From positions 62,001-126,000 of the forward strand of contig NZ_FXZH01000001.1 of assembly GCF_900169365.1 (NCBI RefSeq): a stretch of 64,000 nt of DNA. The letters run 5' to 3'. Shown in pieces: positions 25,769 to 35,201 of this stretch. The notes below the pieces were generated by a model, which made no database searches, had not been told where the DNA came from, and saw nothing but the letters and a program-made list of their open reading frames with translations. Both the position numbers and the translations under genes were made by a program. This DNA is from Brevibacterium sp. 239c. Lineage in GTDB: Bacteria; Actinomycetota; Actinomycetes; Actinomycetales; Brevibacteriaceae. The first letter of the stretch is position 1, and every line of letters starts with the position of its first letter.

Positions 25769-26902
25769 ATGAGATTCGTCGCCACTGGTGACTGGCAGCT
25801 GGGCATGACGGCTCACTACCTCAGCGCCGAAGCCCGCCCCCGGTTCCACCGTGCCCGCCTCGACGCTGTCGCGCGGATCGGTGAGATCGCGGCCGAACGC
25901 GACTGTGAATTCGTCCTCGTCTGCGGAGATGTCTTCGAGTCGAACCAGCTCGACCGTGCGATCGTCTCCCGCACCTTCGAAGTCCTCAACACCTTCACTG
26001 TGCCCGTCGTTCTGCTGCCGGGTAACCACGATCCTCTCGACGCTGCCTCTATCTACGACTCCTCGGATTTCACCTCTCGTCAGCCAGACCACGTGCACGT
26101 CCTGCGTGACAGCGAACCGTTCGACGTCATCCCCGGCGTCGAAATCGTCGGCGCCCCATGGTTCTCCAAGCGTCCTCAGGCCGATCTGCTGGCTCAGGCA
26201 ACCCGGAACCTCGTCGAGGTGGCCCCGGGGAATGTGCGCATCATCGCCGGTCACGGGGCCGTGAGTTCCCTTAACCCCGACCGGGATTCGCTGGCGACCA
26301 TCGATGACGCTTCCCTCCGAAGCGTGCTGATCGAGGACCGAGCCCAATTCGTCGCATTGGGTGATAGGCACGCAACCCATGCGGTGACTGAACGCATCTG
26401 GTACCCGGGCGCTCCCGAGGTGACATCGCGCCGCGAGGACGATCCGGGAAATATCCTCCTTGTCGATATCGACCCCGAAACTCATGCTAGTTCCGTGGAG
26501 AAGGTGCACGTCGGAGCCTGGTCCTATCTCGTCGTCGAGGAGGACGTGAACTCCTATGACGACATCACCCATTTCGAGCAGCGGCTGGCCGATATTCCCG
26601 ACAAGGACCGGACGGCTGTCTGGTTGATCCTGCGCGGAACACTCTCGACTGCAGCTAAGACGAAGCTCGATGAAATCCTCGACCACGCCTCGGACCTCTT
26701 CGCTGTCGTCTCCCTGTGGGAACGACACACCGACATCGCAGTCATCGCCGCCGATGACGACTTCGCCGGACTGGGATTGAGCGGATACCTGCAGGAATCG
26801 CTCGACGAACTCTCCACGCAGGCGGCCGGCGACGAGGAAAGCGCGGTGGTCGCACAGGATGCCCTGGGACTGCTCTACCGGTTTGCAAGGAGCGGATCAT
26901 GA
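25769..26902 (+). CDS. SbcD/Mre11-like metallophosphoesterase (DNA repair exonuclease family)
   Basis: A 377-residue calcineurin-like phosphoesterase of the SbcD/YhaO type, expected to be the nuclease partner of the following ATPase. The metal motifs are GDWQLG (7-12), CGDVFE, GNHD and GHGAVSS. The canonical first motif D-x-H is D-W-Q here, so one metal ligand is Gln instead of His. GAGGAGGAA precedes the ATG. The stop overlaps the ATPase start (ATGA). The C-terminal third is beta-rich with little recognisable similarity, as in SbcD capping domains. It is divergent from the iron operon. Confidence 0.85.
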   Translation: MRFVATGDWQLGMTAHYLSAEARPRFHRARLDAVARIGEIAAERDCEFVLVCGDVFESNQLDRAIVSRTFEVLNTFTVPVVLLPGNHDPLDAASIYDSSDFTSRQPDHVHVLRDSEPFDVIPGVEIVGAPWFSKRPQADLLAQATRNLVEVAPGNVRIIAGHGAVSSLNPDRDSLATIDDASLRSVLIEDRAQFVALGDRHATHAVTERIWYPGAPEVTSRREDDPGNILLVDIDPETHASSVEKVHVGAWSYLVVEEDVNSYDDITHFEQRLADIPDKDRTAVWLILRGTLSTAAKTKLDEILDHASDLFAVVSLWERHTDIAVIAADDDFAGLGLSGYLQESLDELSTQAAGDEESAVVAQDALGLLYRFARSGS

Positions 26903-29577
26903 AACTCCATTCCATCCACCTGCAGAACTATCGCGGGATCACGGATGCGCGCGTCGAATTCACGGATGGCGTCACTGTCGTCGAAGGGCCGAACGAGGTC
27001 GGGAAATCTTCGATCCACCAAGCCATCACTCACCTTCGTGACGACAAATCGAGCTCACGCAAAGGCAGCATCAAAGACATACAGCCCGTCGGAGCCGATG
27101 TGGGCCCTGAAGTCGAGCTGCATCTGAGCACCGGCGGCTATGAGCTCAAATATCGCAAACGGTGGCTCAAACAGCAGGAGACGCAGCTCAATGTCCTGCG
27201 GCCGGCCCCCGAGCAGCTGAGCAGCGACGATGCCCACGACAGGTTCCTTGCGATCCTCGACGAGACCGTCGACGTCGACCTTCTCGTTGCACTCGACGTG
27301 GCGCAGGGGGAGAGCCTGGCACAGGCACCCCTGGCACAGATCAAGGCACTTCACAGCGCCTTGAGCGAATCCGGCGCCGAAGTCGCTGATCACGATGACT
27401 TCCTCGACCGGGTTGAGGCCAAGTACCTGAAGTACTTCACCGCCAAGGGGCGGGAGACGGGGGAGTACAAGGAACTCATCGCGCAGGTGCCTGTCGTCGA
27501 GGCCGCCTATGAGGACCTGCTCGAACGCAGTCGCGGAATGGATGACCTCGTCGACAATCATGCACGGGCCGCGGCACGAATGGAGACCGTGCGCATCCAG
27601 TTGACGCAGGCCAGCGAGGACAAGGAAGAGGCAGAGAAGGCCTCGGCAGCGATTGCGGAGCTCAAAACCGTCCTCGACCAGGTCACCGATCGCGCGAAAT
27701 CCGCTGCTCGGGATGAACAGATCGCTCGGGAGTCCTTGGACCGCCGTACAACGCTCATCGAAGAAGTGACCGCAGCCGAAGACGCCGTGGACGCTGGTTC
27801 CAAAGAAGTATCCGAGCTGGAATCCTCTCAGAAGGAACAGGACACAGAGTTCGAAACAGCGCAGAAGGCCGTCGATGCGAAGCAGGAGGTGCTCAACGCC
27901 TCGCGTTCCTCGGCGAAGGATCTGACTCGTGAACTCACACGGGCTCGTGCCCGGGCAGATCTGACCGATCTGAGCCAGCGCCTCGAGACCGTCAGAGACC
28001 ATGACGAACGTCGAACCCAAGCGCAGGCGACCATCGCATCGATCGCGGTGACCAGCCGGGAAGTCGAGACACTGAACTCGCTGGCGACAGACCTGCGCAT
28101 CGCCGAGAACGCGAAGACGTCCGCGGCGGCGCGGATCGTCGCCACCCAAGTCGGAGACCAAGCGGTGACGGTCGATGATGCGATCGTCGGGCAAGGGGCC
28201 ACTGAAGACGTTGCTGTCGTCAAAGACGTGCATATCACGATCGGCGGAATCGCCGACATCACCATCCGGCCGGGAATCTCACCAGCAGAACTGGACCAAG
28301 CGATCACTTCGGCGAAGAGGGCCTTCGATGCCGAGTGTGAACGGCTTGGAGTCGATTCGGTCGAGCAGGCACGAGAGCGGGCCCACCGGCGGGCCGATGC
28401 CGAAGCTGTCCTGGCCGAATCGACGTCGACTCTCAAGGCGCTGCTGGGCAACGAAGAGCGCACGACCCTCGAAGCGAAATTGGCCCGAGCTCAGGAACTG
28501 GCCGGTGCAAACGTCGAAGACAGCACAGGCGATGACGACAGTGCAGACGGCGAATCATCTGCAGAACGTGAGACCGACACGGCTGATGAGGCTGATACCA
28601 CCGCCACCCGCAGCATCAAGGAATTCGAAGCTGCCGTCGAGGAGGCAGAGAAGGCCGCCGACACAGCACAGCGTGACCTCGATGCTGCCCGGACAAATCT
28701 CGACCGTCTCCGCACGTCACGTGATGAAGCACGCGTCGCCACCGTCCGCGCCCAGACGACGCTGCAGGAAGCGAGCGCACAGCACGTTCGTCTGAAGGAA
28801 TCACTTGAACAGGCCCGAGCCGCAGCAGCGGATGAGGATCTCGAAACTGCAGTGAAGGCGGCGGCATCGGAGTCCGAGGCCATTGCTGCGAAGGTGACAG
28901 AGGCCAGAGCGAACTACGAGGCTGCCGACCCCGAGACGTTGGAGATGCAGCTGCAGAACGCCCGCCAACTGGTGCTCAGCAAGGAGACGCAGCGGGAGAC
29001 CGACCGGCAGAAAGTCGACCAGCTGTCGGCACTCATCGACGACCGTGCGAGCGAAGGCATCTACGAGAAGCTCGCTGCCGCCGAAGAGACCATGGAATCG
29101 GCACGTCGGAGACTGTCACGTCTGAGACGCCAGGCCCGAGCAATCGACCTGCTGCGGTCCACGGTTCTTGCGCACAAGGAAGAAGCACAGCGGAAATATG
29201 TGGCTCCGTTCAAGGAACAGATCGAGCGACTGGGACGACTGGTCTTCGGACCGGGACTCTCCGTCGAAGTGTCGGAGAACCTCGAAATCGTCTCACGGAC
29301 ACTCAATGAACGCACCGTTGCATTCGAATCACTCTCCGGAGGCACGAAGGAGCAGCTGGCACTCATCGGCCGCCTCGCTGTGGCCACGCTCGTCGACAGT
29401 GATTCTGGGGCACCGGTCATTCTCGACGATGCCTTCGGCTTCGCCGATGCTGAGCGTCTCAACGCTCTCAACGTCATCCTCGGTACAGTCGGTCAGCGCG
29501 CTCAGGTCATCCTGCTCACCTGCCAGCCCGACCGCTTCGGGAACATCGGCGGAGCAACGACGGTCAGTCTGAGCTGA
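26899..29577 (+). CDS. SbcC/YhaN-like SMC-type ATPase
   Basis: An 892-residue ABC ATPase with split nucleotide-binding halves and long coiled coils. Walker A is GPNEVGKSS (30-38); the signature SLSGGTKEQLA starts at about 811; Walker B is VILDDAF (840-846). Coiled coils cover roughly 180-390 and 575-800. No CxxC zinc hook is present at the coil apex; instead there is a compact central segment (about 395-510, with HITIGGIADITIRPGIS) and an acidic stretch at about 530-570 rich in Asp, Glu, Ser and Thr. It presumably opens DNA ends for the SbcD-like partner. Its last 14 bp overlap the convergent AMP-ligase gene. Confidence 0.85.
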   Translation: MKLHSIHLQNYRGITDARVEFTDGVTVVEGPNEVGKSSIHQAITHLRDDKSSSRKGSIKDIQPVGADVGPEVELHLSTGGYELKYRKRWLKQQETQLNVLRPAPEQLSSDDAHDRFLAILDETVDVDLLVALDVAQGESLAQAPLAQIKALHSALSESGAEVADHDDFLDRVEAKYLKYFTAKGRETGEYKELIAQVPVVEAAYEDLLERSRGMDDLVDNHARAAARMETVRIQLTQASEDKEEAEKASAAIAELKTVLDQVTDRAKSAARDEQIARESLDRRTTLIEEVTAAEDAVDAGSKEVSELESSQKEQDTEFETAQKAVDAKQEVLNASRSSAKDLTRELTRARARADLTDLSQRLETVRDHDERRTQAQATIASIAVTSREVETLNSLATDLRIAENAKTSAAARIVATQVGDQAVTVDDAIVGQGATEDVAVVKDVHITIGGIADITIRPGISPAELDQAITSAKRAFDAECERLGVDSVEQARERAHRRADAEAVLAESTSTLKALLGNEERTTLEAKLARAQELAGANVEDSTGDDDSADGESSAERETDTADEADTTATRSIKEFEAAVEEAEKAADTAQRDLDAARTNLDRLRTSRDEARVATVRAQTTLQEASAQHVRLKESLEQARAAAADEDLETAVKAAASESEAIAAKVTEARANYEAADPETLEMQLQNARQLVLSKETQRETDRQKVDQLSALIDDRASEGIYEKLAAAEETMESARRRLSRLRRQARAIDLLRSTVLAHKEEAQRKYVAPFKEQIERLGRLVFGPGLSVEVSENLEIVSRTLNERTVAFESLSGGTKEQLALIGRLAVATLVDSDSGAPVILDDAFGFADAERLNALNVILGTVGQRAQVILLTCQPDRFGNIGGATTVSLS

Positions 29578-31270
29578 GCGCGGCCTCGCGCGCATCCTGA
29601 GCTGCCTCGACAGCATCCTCTCGCAGCGTCCGCCGGAGGATCTTGCCCGAAGTCGTCTTCGGCAGCTCACCGATGAACGTCACCCGGTGCGGAGCCTTGA
29701 ACGAAGCGAGATGTTCGCGGCAGTAGGCGATGATGTCGGACTCGCTGACAGCGTCGGCCTCGGCGCCGGGAGCGAGCGTGACGAACGCAGCAACGTCCTC
29801 GCCACGGTACTCATCGGGAATGCCGACAACTGCGGCCTCCTGGATGGCCGGATGAGTGTAGAGGACATCCTCGACTTCACGCGGCCACACCTTGAAACCG
29901 GAGGCGTTGATCATGTCTTTCATCCGGTCGACGACGAAGAGCCACCCTTCGCAATCCATGAAACCCACGTCGCCCGTGCGCAGCTCCCCGCCGGGAATCT
30001 GCTCGGCTGTGGCCTGCGGGTCATTGAGATACTCGGAGATCACCTGAGGGCCGGAGATTGCGATCTCCCCGATCTCGTTGGGCCCCAGCGCCTGACCCGA
30101 GGCATCGAGGATCCGGATCATCGTGTCCGCTTGGGGGAGTCCGCACGCGAGGTTCCCGCTGTTCTCATCCACCGGAGCACGCAGATTCGTGGGCACTGTC
30201 GCGGCCTGAGCGCAGGTTTCAGTCAGACCATAGCCTTGAGCGAGGTAGAGACCGGTCCTGTCCTCGAACTTGCTGACTAGGCCCTCGGGCAACGGAGCGC
30301 CACCCGACTTGAGGCGTGTGAACGAGGAGAAATGATCCCTCGTGAAATCAGGATGCGCCAACATCGCCGTGTACACAGTCGCCGGTCCGACCATATAGGT
30401 CGGCCGTTCACGCCGGCACAGCTCCAGCATCGGACCCGGCGCGAAGCGATAGTTGAGGATGAGTCGGGCACCACCGGCCACAGCAGCGATGAACTGGCTG
30501 ACGAAACCGGTGATGTGGAACAGCGGCGCCAACGTCGCGAAGCCATCACCGGGTGCGAATGCTGCGGTGCGCACGGTCTGGCGAGCATTGTTCGAGACGT
30601 TGCCGTGCGATGCAAGCGCACCCTTGGACTTACCGGAAGTCCCTGATGTGAACACCACGAGCGCATCGTCGTCAGGCAAGGGAGTGAAAGGAGTGAAGTC
30701 AGTCTCGAGGTAGGCCTCAATGATCTCGTGGACAAGGTCGAGCTCAGGAGTCGCTGGTAGATTCGCGAACCCGGAGAAGATGGCCTCCGGGCCGTGAACC
30801 TGATAGCTGAGGTCATCGCTGAGCACGACCACGGGAAGCGATTGTGCATATGGCTTGACCCGGTCGAGGTAGGTGGCTTTCGACACGACGAGGCCCTTGA
30901 CCTCGGCAGTTGAGAAGATATGTTCGAGTTCCCCGCGATACATTGGGTTGAGCGGGACGACGGTGCCGCCTGCTTTCCAGATGCCGAAGGCGGCGAGAGC
31001 GAATTCCGGGGTGTTCTGGTCATAGATGCCCACCCTGTCCCCGCGAGTGATTCCCTGCGCCGCCAGGTACGCGGCGAAAGCTGTCGACCAGCGGTCGAAC
31101 TGCGACCAGGTGAGCGAGAAGCCGTAGTAGCTGATGGCTTCTCGCTCGCCGTGGTGTTCAACGGTGTCGGACAAATCCGCAAGAGGCGTCGACGCTTCCA
31201 GTCTGTAGGGCCGTGGAGCATCCTCGCCCAGTGTTGCCAACCAGGGTCGCGTCTCGCACCAATCGCTCAT
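29564..31270 (-). CDS. AMP-dependent acyl-CoA ligase (paralogue 1)
   Basis: A 568-residue adenylate-forming enzyme that activates a carboxylic acid to its CoA thioester in the cytoplasm. The phosphate-binding loop is VVFTSGTSGKSKGAL, the A5 motif is GYGLTETCAQ, the A7 motif is LRTGDVGFMD, and the catalytic Lys motif near the C-terminus is TTSGKILRR. It is about two-thirds identical by eye to the next gene upstream, so the pair arose by tandem duplication. It is last in the leftward kinase-SDR-ACAD-ligase-ligase series. AGAAGGTAA lies about 10 nt before the ATG. The substrate is unknown. Confidence 0.9.
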   Translation of the reverse strand: MSDWCETRPWLATLGEDAPRPYRLEASTPLADLSDTVEHHGEREAISYYGFSLTWSQFDRWSTAFAAYLAAQGITRGDRVGIYDQNTPEFALAAFGIWKAGGTVVPLNPMYRGELEHIFSTAEVKGLVVSKATYLDRVKPYAQSLPVVVLSDDLSYQVHGPEAIFSGFANLPATPELDLVHEIIEAYLETDFTPFTPLPDDDALVVFTSGTSGKSKGALASHGNVSNNARQTVRTAAFAPGDGFATLAPLFHITGFVSQFIAAVAGGARLILNYRFAPGPMLELCRRERPTYMVGPATVYTAMLAHPDFTRDHFSSFTRLKSGGAPLPEGLVSKFEDRTGLYLAQGYGLTETCAQAATVPTNLRAPVDENSGNLACGLPQADTMIRILDASGQALGPNEIGEIAISGPQVISEYLNDPQATAEQIPGGELRTGDVGFMDCEGWLFVVDRMKDMINASGFKVWPREVEDVLYTHPAIQEAAVVGIPDEYRGEDVAAFVTLAPGAEADAVSESDIIAYCREHLASFKAPHRVTFIGELPKTTSGKILRRTLREDAVEAAQDAREAALSSD

Positions 31271-31418
31271 ATCCGAATTTACCTTCTTCGTGTTTCTTCA
31301 GGTCGGCGCACGTCACCGGCTCCATAGAAGTACGCTACTGCGACTGCCTGCCGAGAGCAATCGAACGATCGAATAGCGGCAGGATCGGGTGCTGTACCGT
31401 TCAGTTCGTGCCGGCTGC

Positions 31419-33134
31419 CTATTGCGCGGCCTTGGCTGCGGCAACCGCATCGGCACGAATGGTGCGCCGCAGAATCTTGCCGGAGCTCGTCTTCGGCAGC
31501 TCGTCGATGATGGTCACCCGACGTGGAGCCTTGAAGGAGGCCAGCTTCTCGCGACAGAACTCGACGATAGAGGCCTCGGTGACCTCGTCGGCTTCGGGAC
31601 CTGACTGCAGAGTCACAAACGCAGCAACACTCTCTCCCCGATACTCATCGGGAATGCCGACAACTGCTGCCTCCTGAATCGCGGGATGCATGTACAGGAC
31701 ATCTTCGACTTCCCGCGGCCAGACCTTGAAGCCGGAGGCGTTGATCATGTCCTTCTTACGGTCGACGATGAACAGCCATCCTTCGTCGTTCATATAGCCG
31801 ACATCGCAGGTGCGCAGCTCCCCATCTGGGATCTGCTCGGCCGTGGCCTTCTCATTGTTGATGTAGGCGGAGACGACCTCAGGGCCAGAGATGGCGACTT
31901 CGCCGATCTCATCGGGTCCCAACGGTTCGCCGGCATCATCGAGGATGCGAATCATCGTGTCTGGCTGCGGCAGACCGCAGGAGAGATTGCCGCTGTCGGG
32001 ATCCACCGGCGCCTTCAGCCCGGGCGGGACAGTGGCGGCCTGCGCGCATGTTTCAGTCAGGCCGTATCCCTGCCCGATGTAGACACCGGTCTTGTCCATG
32101 AACTTGTTCACCAGTCCCTCGGGCAGGGGAGCTCCACCCGACATGATCCGCTTGAACGACGCGAAGTGTTCTGCAGTCGCAGCGGGATGGGCAAGCATCG
32201 CCGTATAGACCGTGGCTGGCCCCGCCATATACGTCGGCTTCTCCCGCAGGAAGAGTTCGAGAAGAGTTCCCGGCTCGAACCGATAGTTGGGGATCAGCCG
32301 AGCACCACCACTGACTCCAGCGATGAACTGGCAGATGAACCCCGTGATGTGGAAAACCGGGGCCAGCGTGAGGAAGCCATCACCTGGCTCGAAGGTCGGT
32401 GTCCGCACACAGTAGCGTGAGTTGCTCGACACCGAGGCATGAGATCCGGAAGCGCCCTTTGCCTTGCCAGAAGTCCCGGAGGTGTAGACAACGATCGCCT
32501 CGTCCTCAGGAGTTGGGATGACCGCCGTGAAATCGGTACCCAGATGGGACTCGACAACGGCCTGGAAATCAGGGAGGTTCGGTGTCTGGCCCATGCCGGG
32601 ATTCTCGCCAGGTGTTCCGGGCAGTTCATCGAACATAGAGAAGATCGCATCGGGACCATCGACCTGATAGCTCCGGTCATCGCTGAGCACGACAACAGGC
32701 AGGGCCGCCGCATACGGAGCCACCCGGCCCAGGAATGCTGCTTTCGAGACCACAAGTCCCTTCACCTCGGCGTCGGCGAAGATGTGCTCCAGTTCCCCGC
32801 GATACATGGGGTTGAGCGGGACGACGACGCCTCCGGTCTTCCAGATGCCGTAGGTGGCGATCATGAAGGCGGGAGTGTTCTGCTCATAGATCGCGACGCG
32901 ATCGCCGGCGGTGATTCCCCGTTCCACCAGATAGGCGGCGAACGCCGTGGAATACTGGTCGAACTGCGACCAGGTCAGGCCGAATCCGTAGTAGCTGATG
33001 GCCTCTTCGTCGCCGTATGAGGCGACCGTCGACGCCAGGTCTTGGAGAGTGGTGGACTTCTCGAGGGTGTAGGGGTTATTCGCGAGATCTCCCCAGGTCT
33101 TCAGCCAGGGCCGGGTGTCAAACCAACTGCTCAT
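31419..33134 (-). CDS. AMP-dependent acyl-CoA ligase (paralogue 2)
   Basis: A 571-residue adenylate-forming ligase with VVYTSGTSGKAKGAS (P-loop), GYGLTETCAQ, ELRTCDVGYMNDEGW and KTSSGKILRR. It differs from paralogue 1 in the A7 region (RTCDVGY instead of RTGDVGF) and by a small insertion (GMGQTPNLPDFQ). GAAGGAAG precedes ATG 33134. It is separated by 148 bp from paralogue 1 and by about 50 bp from the acyl-CoA dehydrogenase start side. In levulinate-type pathways a ligase like this makes the CoA ester that the kinase and ACAD then process. Confidence 0.9.
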   Translation of the reverse strand: MSSWFDTRPWLKTWGDLANNPYTLEKSTTLQDLASTVASYGDEEAISYYGFGLTWSQFDQYSTAFAAYLVERGITAGDRVAIYEQNTPAFMIATYGIWKTGGVVVPLNPMYRGELEHIFADAEVKGLVVSKAAFLGRVAPYAAALPVVVLSDDRSYQVDGPDAIFSMFDELPGTPGENPGMGQTPNLPDFQAVVESHLGTDFTAVIPTPEDEAIVVYTSGTSGKAKGASGSHASVSSNSRYCVRTPTFEPGDGFLTLAPVFHITGFICQFIAGVSGGARLIPNYRFEPGTLLELFLREKPTYMAGPATVYTAMLAHPAATAEHFASFKRIMSGGAPLPEGLVNKFMDKTGVYIGQGYGLTETCAQAATVPPGLKAPVDPDSGNLSCGLPQPDTMIRILDDAGEPLGPDEIGEVAISGPEVVSAYINNEKATAEQIPDGELRTCDVGYMNDEGWLFIVDRKKDMINASGFKVWPREVEDVLYMHPAIQEAAVVGIPDEYRGESVAAFVTLQSGPEADEVTEASIVEFCREKLASFKAPRRVTIIDELPKTSSGKILRRTIRADAVAAAKAAQ

Positions 33135-33184
33135 TGCTTCGCTTCCTTCGTCGTTGAATGGATGTCGAACAGGATGTGCTGGAC

Positions 33185-34390
33185 TTACTTACGATACTTC
33201 TTGATCTCGTTGCGGGCGATCGAACGTTTGTGGACCTCATCAGGACCGTCGGCCAGACGCAGGGTGCGCATGTGCGCCCACATGCTGGCCAGCGGGAAGT
33301 CCTCGGTGACACCGGCGCCGCCGTGGACCTGGATCGCACGATCAATGATCTTCAGCGCCATGGCCGGGGCGACGACCTTGATCTCAGCGATCTCGTTCTT
33401 CGCGACCTTGTTGCCGTGCTTGTCCATCATGTCCGCAGCATGCAATGTCAGCAACCTGGCCTGATCGATCTCGATCCGGGCCTCGGCGATCCAGTCCTGA
33501 ATATTCGCGCGAGACGACAGCTTCTCACCGAAGGTCACCCGCTCCTCGGCGCGTTTGACCATGAGCTCCAGCGCCCGTTCGGCCGCACCGATGGCACGCA
33601 TGCAGTGGTGGATGCGACCTGGACCCAGGCGGGCCTGGCTGATCGCGAACCCCTCACCTTCGCCCTTGAGGATGTCGCTGGCAGGGACCTTGACGTTTTC
33701 AAACGTGATCTCGGCGTGGCCCTCCCGATCGTGGTAACCGAAGACGGGCAGGTTGCGGACCACGGTGACACCGGGGGCATCGATCGGAACTACGAGCATC
33801 GACTGCTGACGGTGCACCTCGGCATCGGGGGAGGTTTTGCCCATGACGATGAGGACACGGCAATTGGGGTGCATGCCGTTGGAAGCGAACCATTTGCGGC
33901 CGTTGAGGACGAACCCGTCCTCGGTGGGCTCCATGCGCATCTCGACGTTCGTGGCATCGGAGCTGGCAACCGCGGGTTCGGTCATTGCGAACGCCGAGGC
34001 GATCTCTCCGTTGAGCAGAGGTTTGAGGTATTTCTCCTTGTGCTCATCGGTGCCGAAGCGGGTGAAGACTTCCATGTTGCCGGTGTCGGGAGCGTTGCAG
34101 TTGATGGATTCGGGAGCGATCTCGATGCTGTGGCCGGTGATCTCGGCAAGGGGTGCGTACTCGAGGTTCGTCAGTCCCGGGCCCCACTCGGGGTCGGGAT
34201 GGAAGAGGTTCCACAGTCCCTGGCTCTTGGCCTCGGCCTTGAGGTCCTCGAGGATCTGCGGCTGAGTGTGCGGGCTGTCTGCCGCCGCCATCTGCTCGGC
34301 ATAGACGGACTCCGCGGGGTAGACGAAGTCGTTCATGAACGTTGTCAGGCGCTCCTGGTAATCGCGGCTGCGTTCACTTGTTTCCAGCAT
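33185..34390 (-). CDS. Acyl-CoA dehydrogenase family protein (ACAD10/11- or LvaC-like context)
   Basis: A 401-residue flavoprotein of the acyl-CoA dehydrogenase fold: helical N-terminal domain (ERLTTFMNDFVYPAESVYAEQ), a central beta domain with SAFAMTEPAVASSDATN and FVLNGRKWFASNG, and a C-terminal helical domain with IQVHGGAGVTEDFPLASMWAHMRTLRLADGPDEVHK. The start has GAGGAGA 8 nt upstream and overlaps the SDR gene's 3' end by 17 bp. Placement beside an APH-like kinase and an SDR resembles the kinase-ACAD pairing of mammalian ACAD10/11 and bacterial LvaA/LvaC. There the flavoprotein eliminates phosphate from a 4-phosphoacyl-CoA. That role is inference. Confidence 0.9.
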   Translation of the reverse strand: MLETSERSRDYQERLTTFMNDFVYPAESVYAEQMAAADSPHTQPQILEDLKAEAKSQGLWNLFHPDPEWGPGLTNLEYAPLAEITGHSIEIAPESINCNAPDTGNMEVFTRFGTDEHKEKYLKPLLNGEIASAFAMTEPAVASSDATNVEMRMEPTEDGFVLNGRKWFASNGMHPNCRVLIVMGKTSPDAEVHRQQSMLVVPIDAPGVTVVRNLPVFGYHDREGHAEITFENVKVPASDILKGEGEGFAISQARLGPGRIHHCMRAIGAAERALELMVKRAEERVTFGEKLSSRANIQDWIAEARIEIDQARLLTLHAADMMDKHGNKVAKNEIAEIKVVAPAMALKIIDRAIQVHGGAGVTEDFPLASMWAHMRTLRLADGPDEVHKRSIARNEIKKYRK

Positions 34391-35201
34391 GTGTGGTCTC
34401 CTCGTTGAGTCGGTTCGCTTCGTTGAGTCGGTGCTGATAGCGGCTCATGCCCTTGAGCCAACGGTCGTAGTCGCTGCCCTTCATGCGGTACATGTCGAGC
34501 ACCTCGGGGTGGGGGAGGATGAGGAACTGCTCAGCCTCGACGGCATCGAGGGCGACGTTTGCGACGGCCGCGGGCGTGTGCACCTCGCCGGCCTCGGTGA
34601 CCGCGGACTGTGCCGGTCCGTCGGCACCGCTGTCGCGCAGCAGGTTCGTGTCGACGCCCATCGGGGCGATGACCGAGGCCCGGATGCCGTCGTCGCGGTA
34701 GGTCAGGGACAGCCATTCGGCGAACCCGACCGAGGCATGTTTGGTCACCGAATACGCGGCCGATCCGATCTGGGTGAGCAGGCCGGCCGCCGAGGCGGTT
34801 GCGACGAAATATCCTGATCCGGCTTCCTGCCAGCGGGGGATGAGGGCTTGAGCTGCGCGGATGTGGGCGCGCAGGTTGACGTCGATGATTGCGTCCCAAT
34901 CTCCGTCGGAATCGCCGAGACCAGCAGGCCCGATGATGCCGGCGTTCGCAAAGTACATGTCGACCCCGCCGAGGCGGTCGTCGGCGAAGGCGATGAGATC
35001 GTCGATTCCGTCGACCGAGGACACGTCCCCCACCCACGCGTGCGCACCGGAATGGAGCCCGGCGGCGGTGTCGGTGACAGTCGCGGACAGGTCGGCGAGG
35101 ACGACGGTGGCTCCGCGCACGATCAGTTCGGTCGCCAATGCCGCACCGATGCCACCGGCGGCCCCGGTGACGATGGCCTTGGTATTCGCGAGGCTGCTCA
35201 T
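34374..35201 (-). CDS. Short-chain dehydrogenase/reductase
   Basis: A 275-residue classical SDR. The cofactor loop is TGAAGGIG (12-19), the NAG motif is FANAGIIG, and the catalytic residues are Ser near 137 and Tyr150-x3-Lys154 (YSVTK). The ATG at 35201 is selected because it overlaps the kinase stop in an ATGA; a longer frame reaches into the kinase gene. The C-terminal extension after residue 240 (YDRWLKGMSRYQHRLNEANRL) is longer than in many SDRs. In a levulinate-like pathway it would reduce a 4-ketoacyl-CoA to the 4-hydroxy form; a role as an alcohol dehydrogenase is equally possible. Confidence 0.9.
   Translation of the reverse strand: MSSLANTKAIVTGAAGGIGAALATELIVRGATVVLADLSATVTDTAAGLHSGAHAWVGDVSSVDGIDDLIAFADDRLGGVDMYFANAGIIGPAGLGDSDGDWDAIIDVNLRAHIRAAQALIPRWQEAGSGYFVATASAAGLLTQIGSAAYSVTKHASVGFAEWLSLTYRDDGIRASVIAPMGVDTNLLRDSGADGPAQSAVTEAGEVHTPAAVANVALDAVEAEQFLILPHPEVLDMYRMKGSDYDRWLKGMSRYQHRLNEANRLNEETTHAGNK

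Noticed and set aside
33158..34408. Plus-strand open frame of 416 codons
   Set aside because: Antisense to an acyl-CoA dehydrogenase with intact family motifs.
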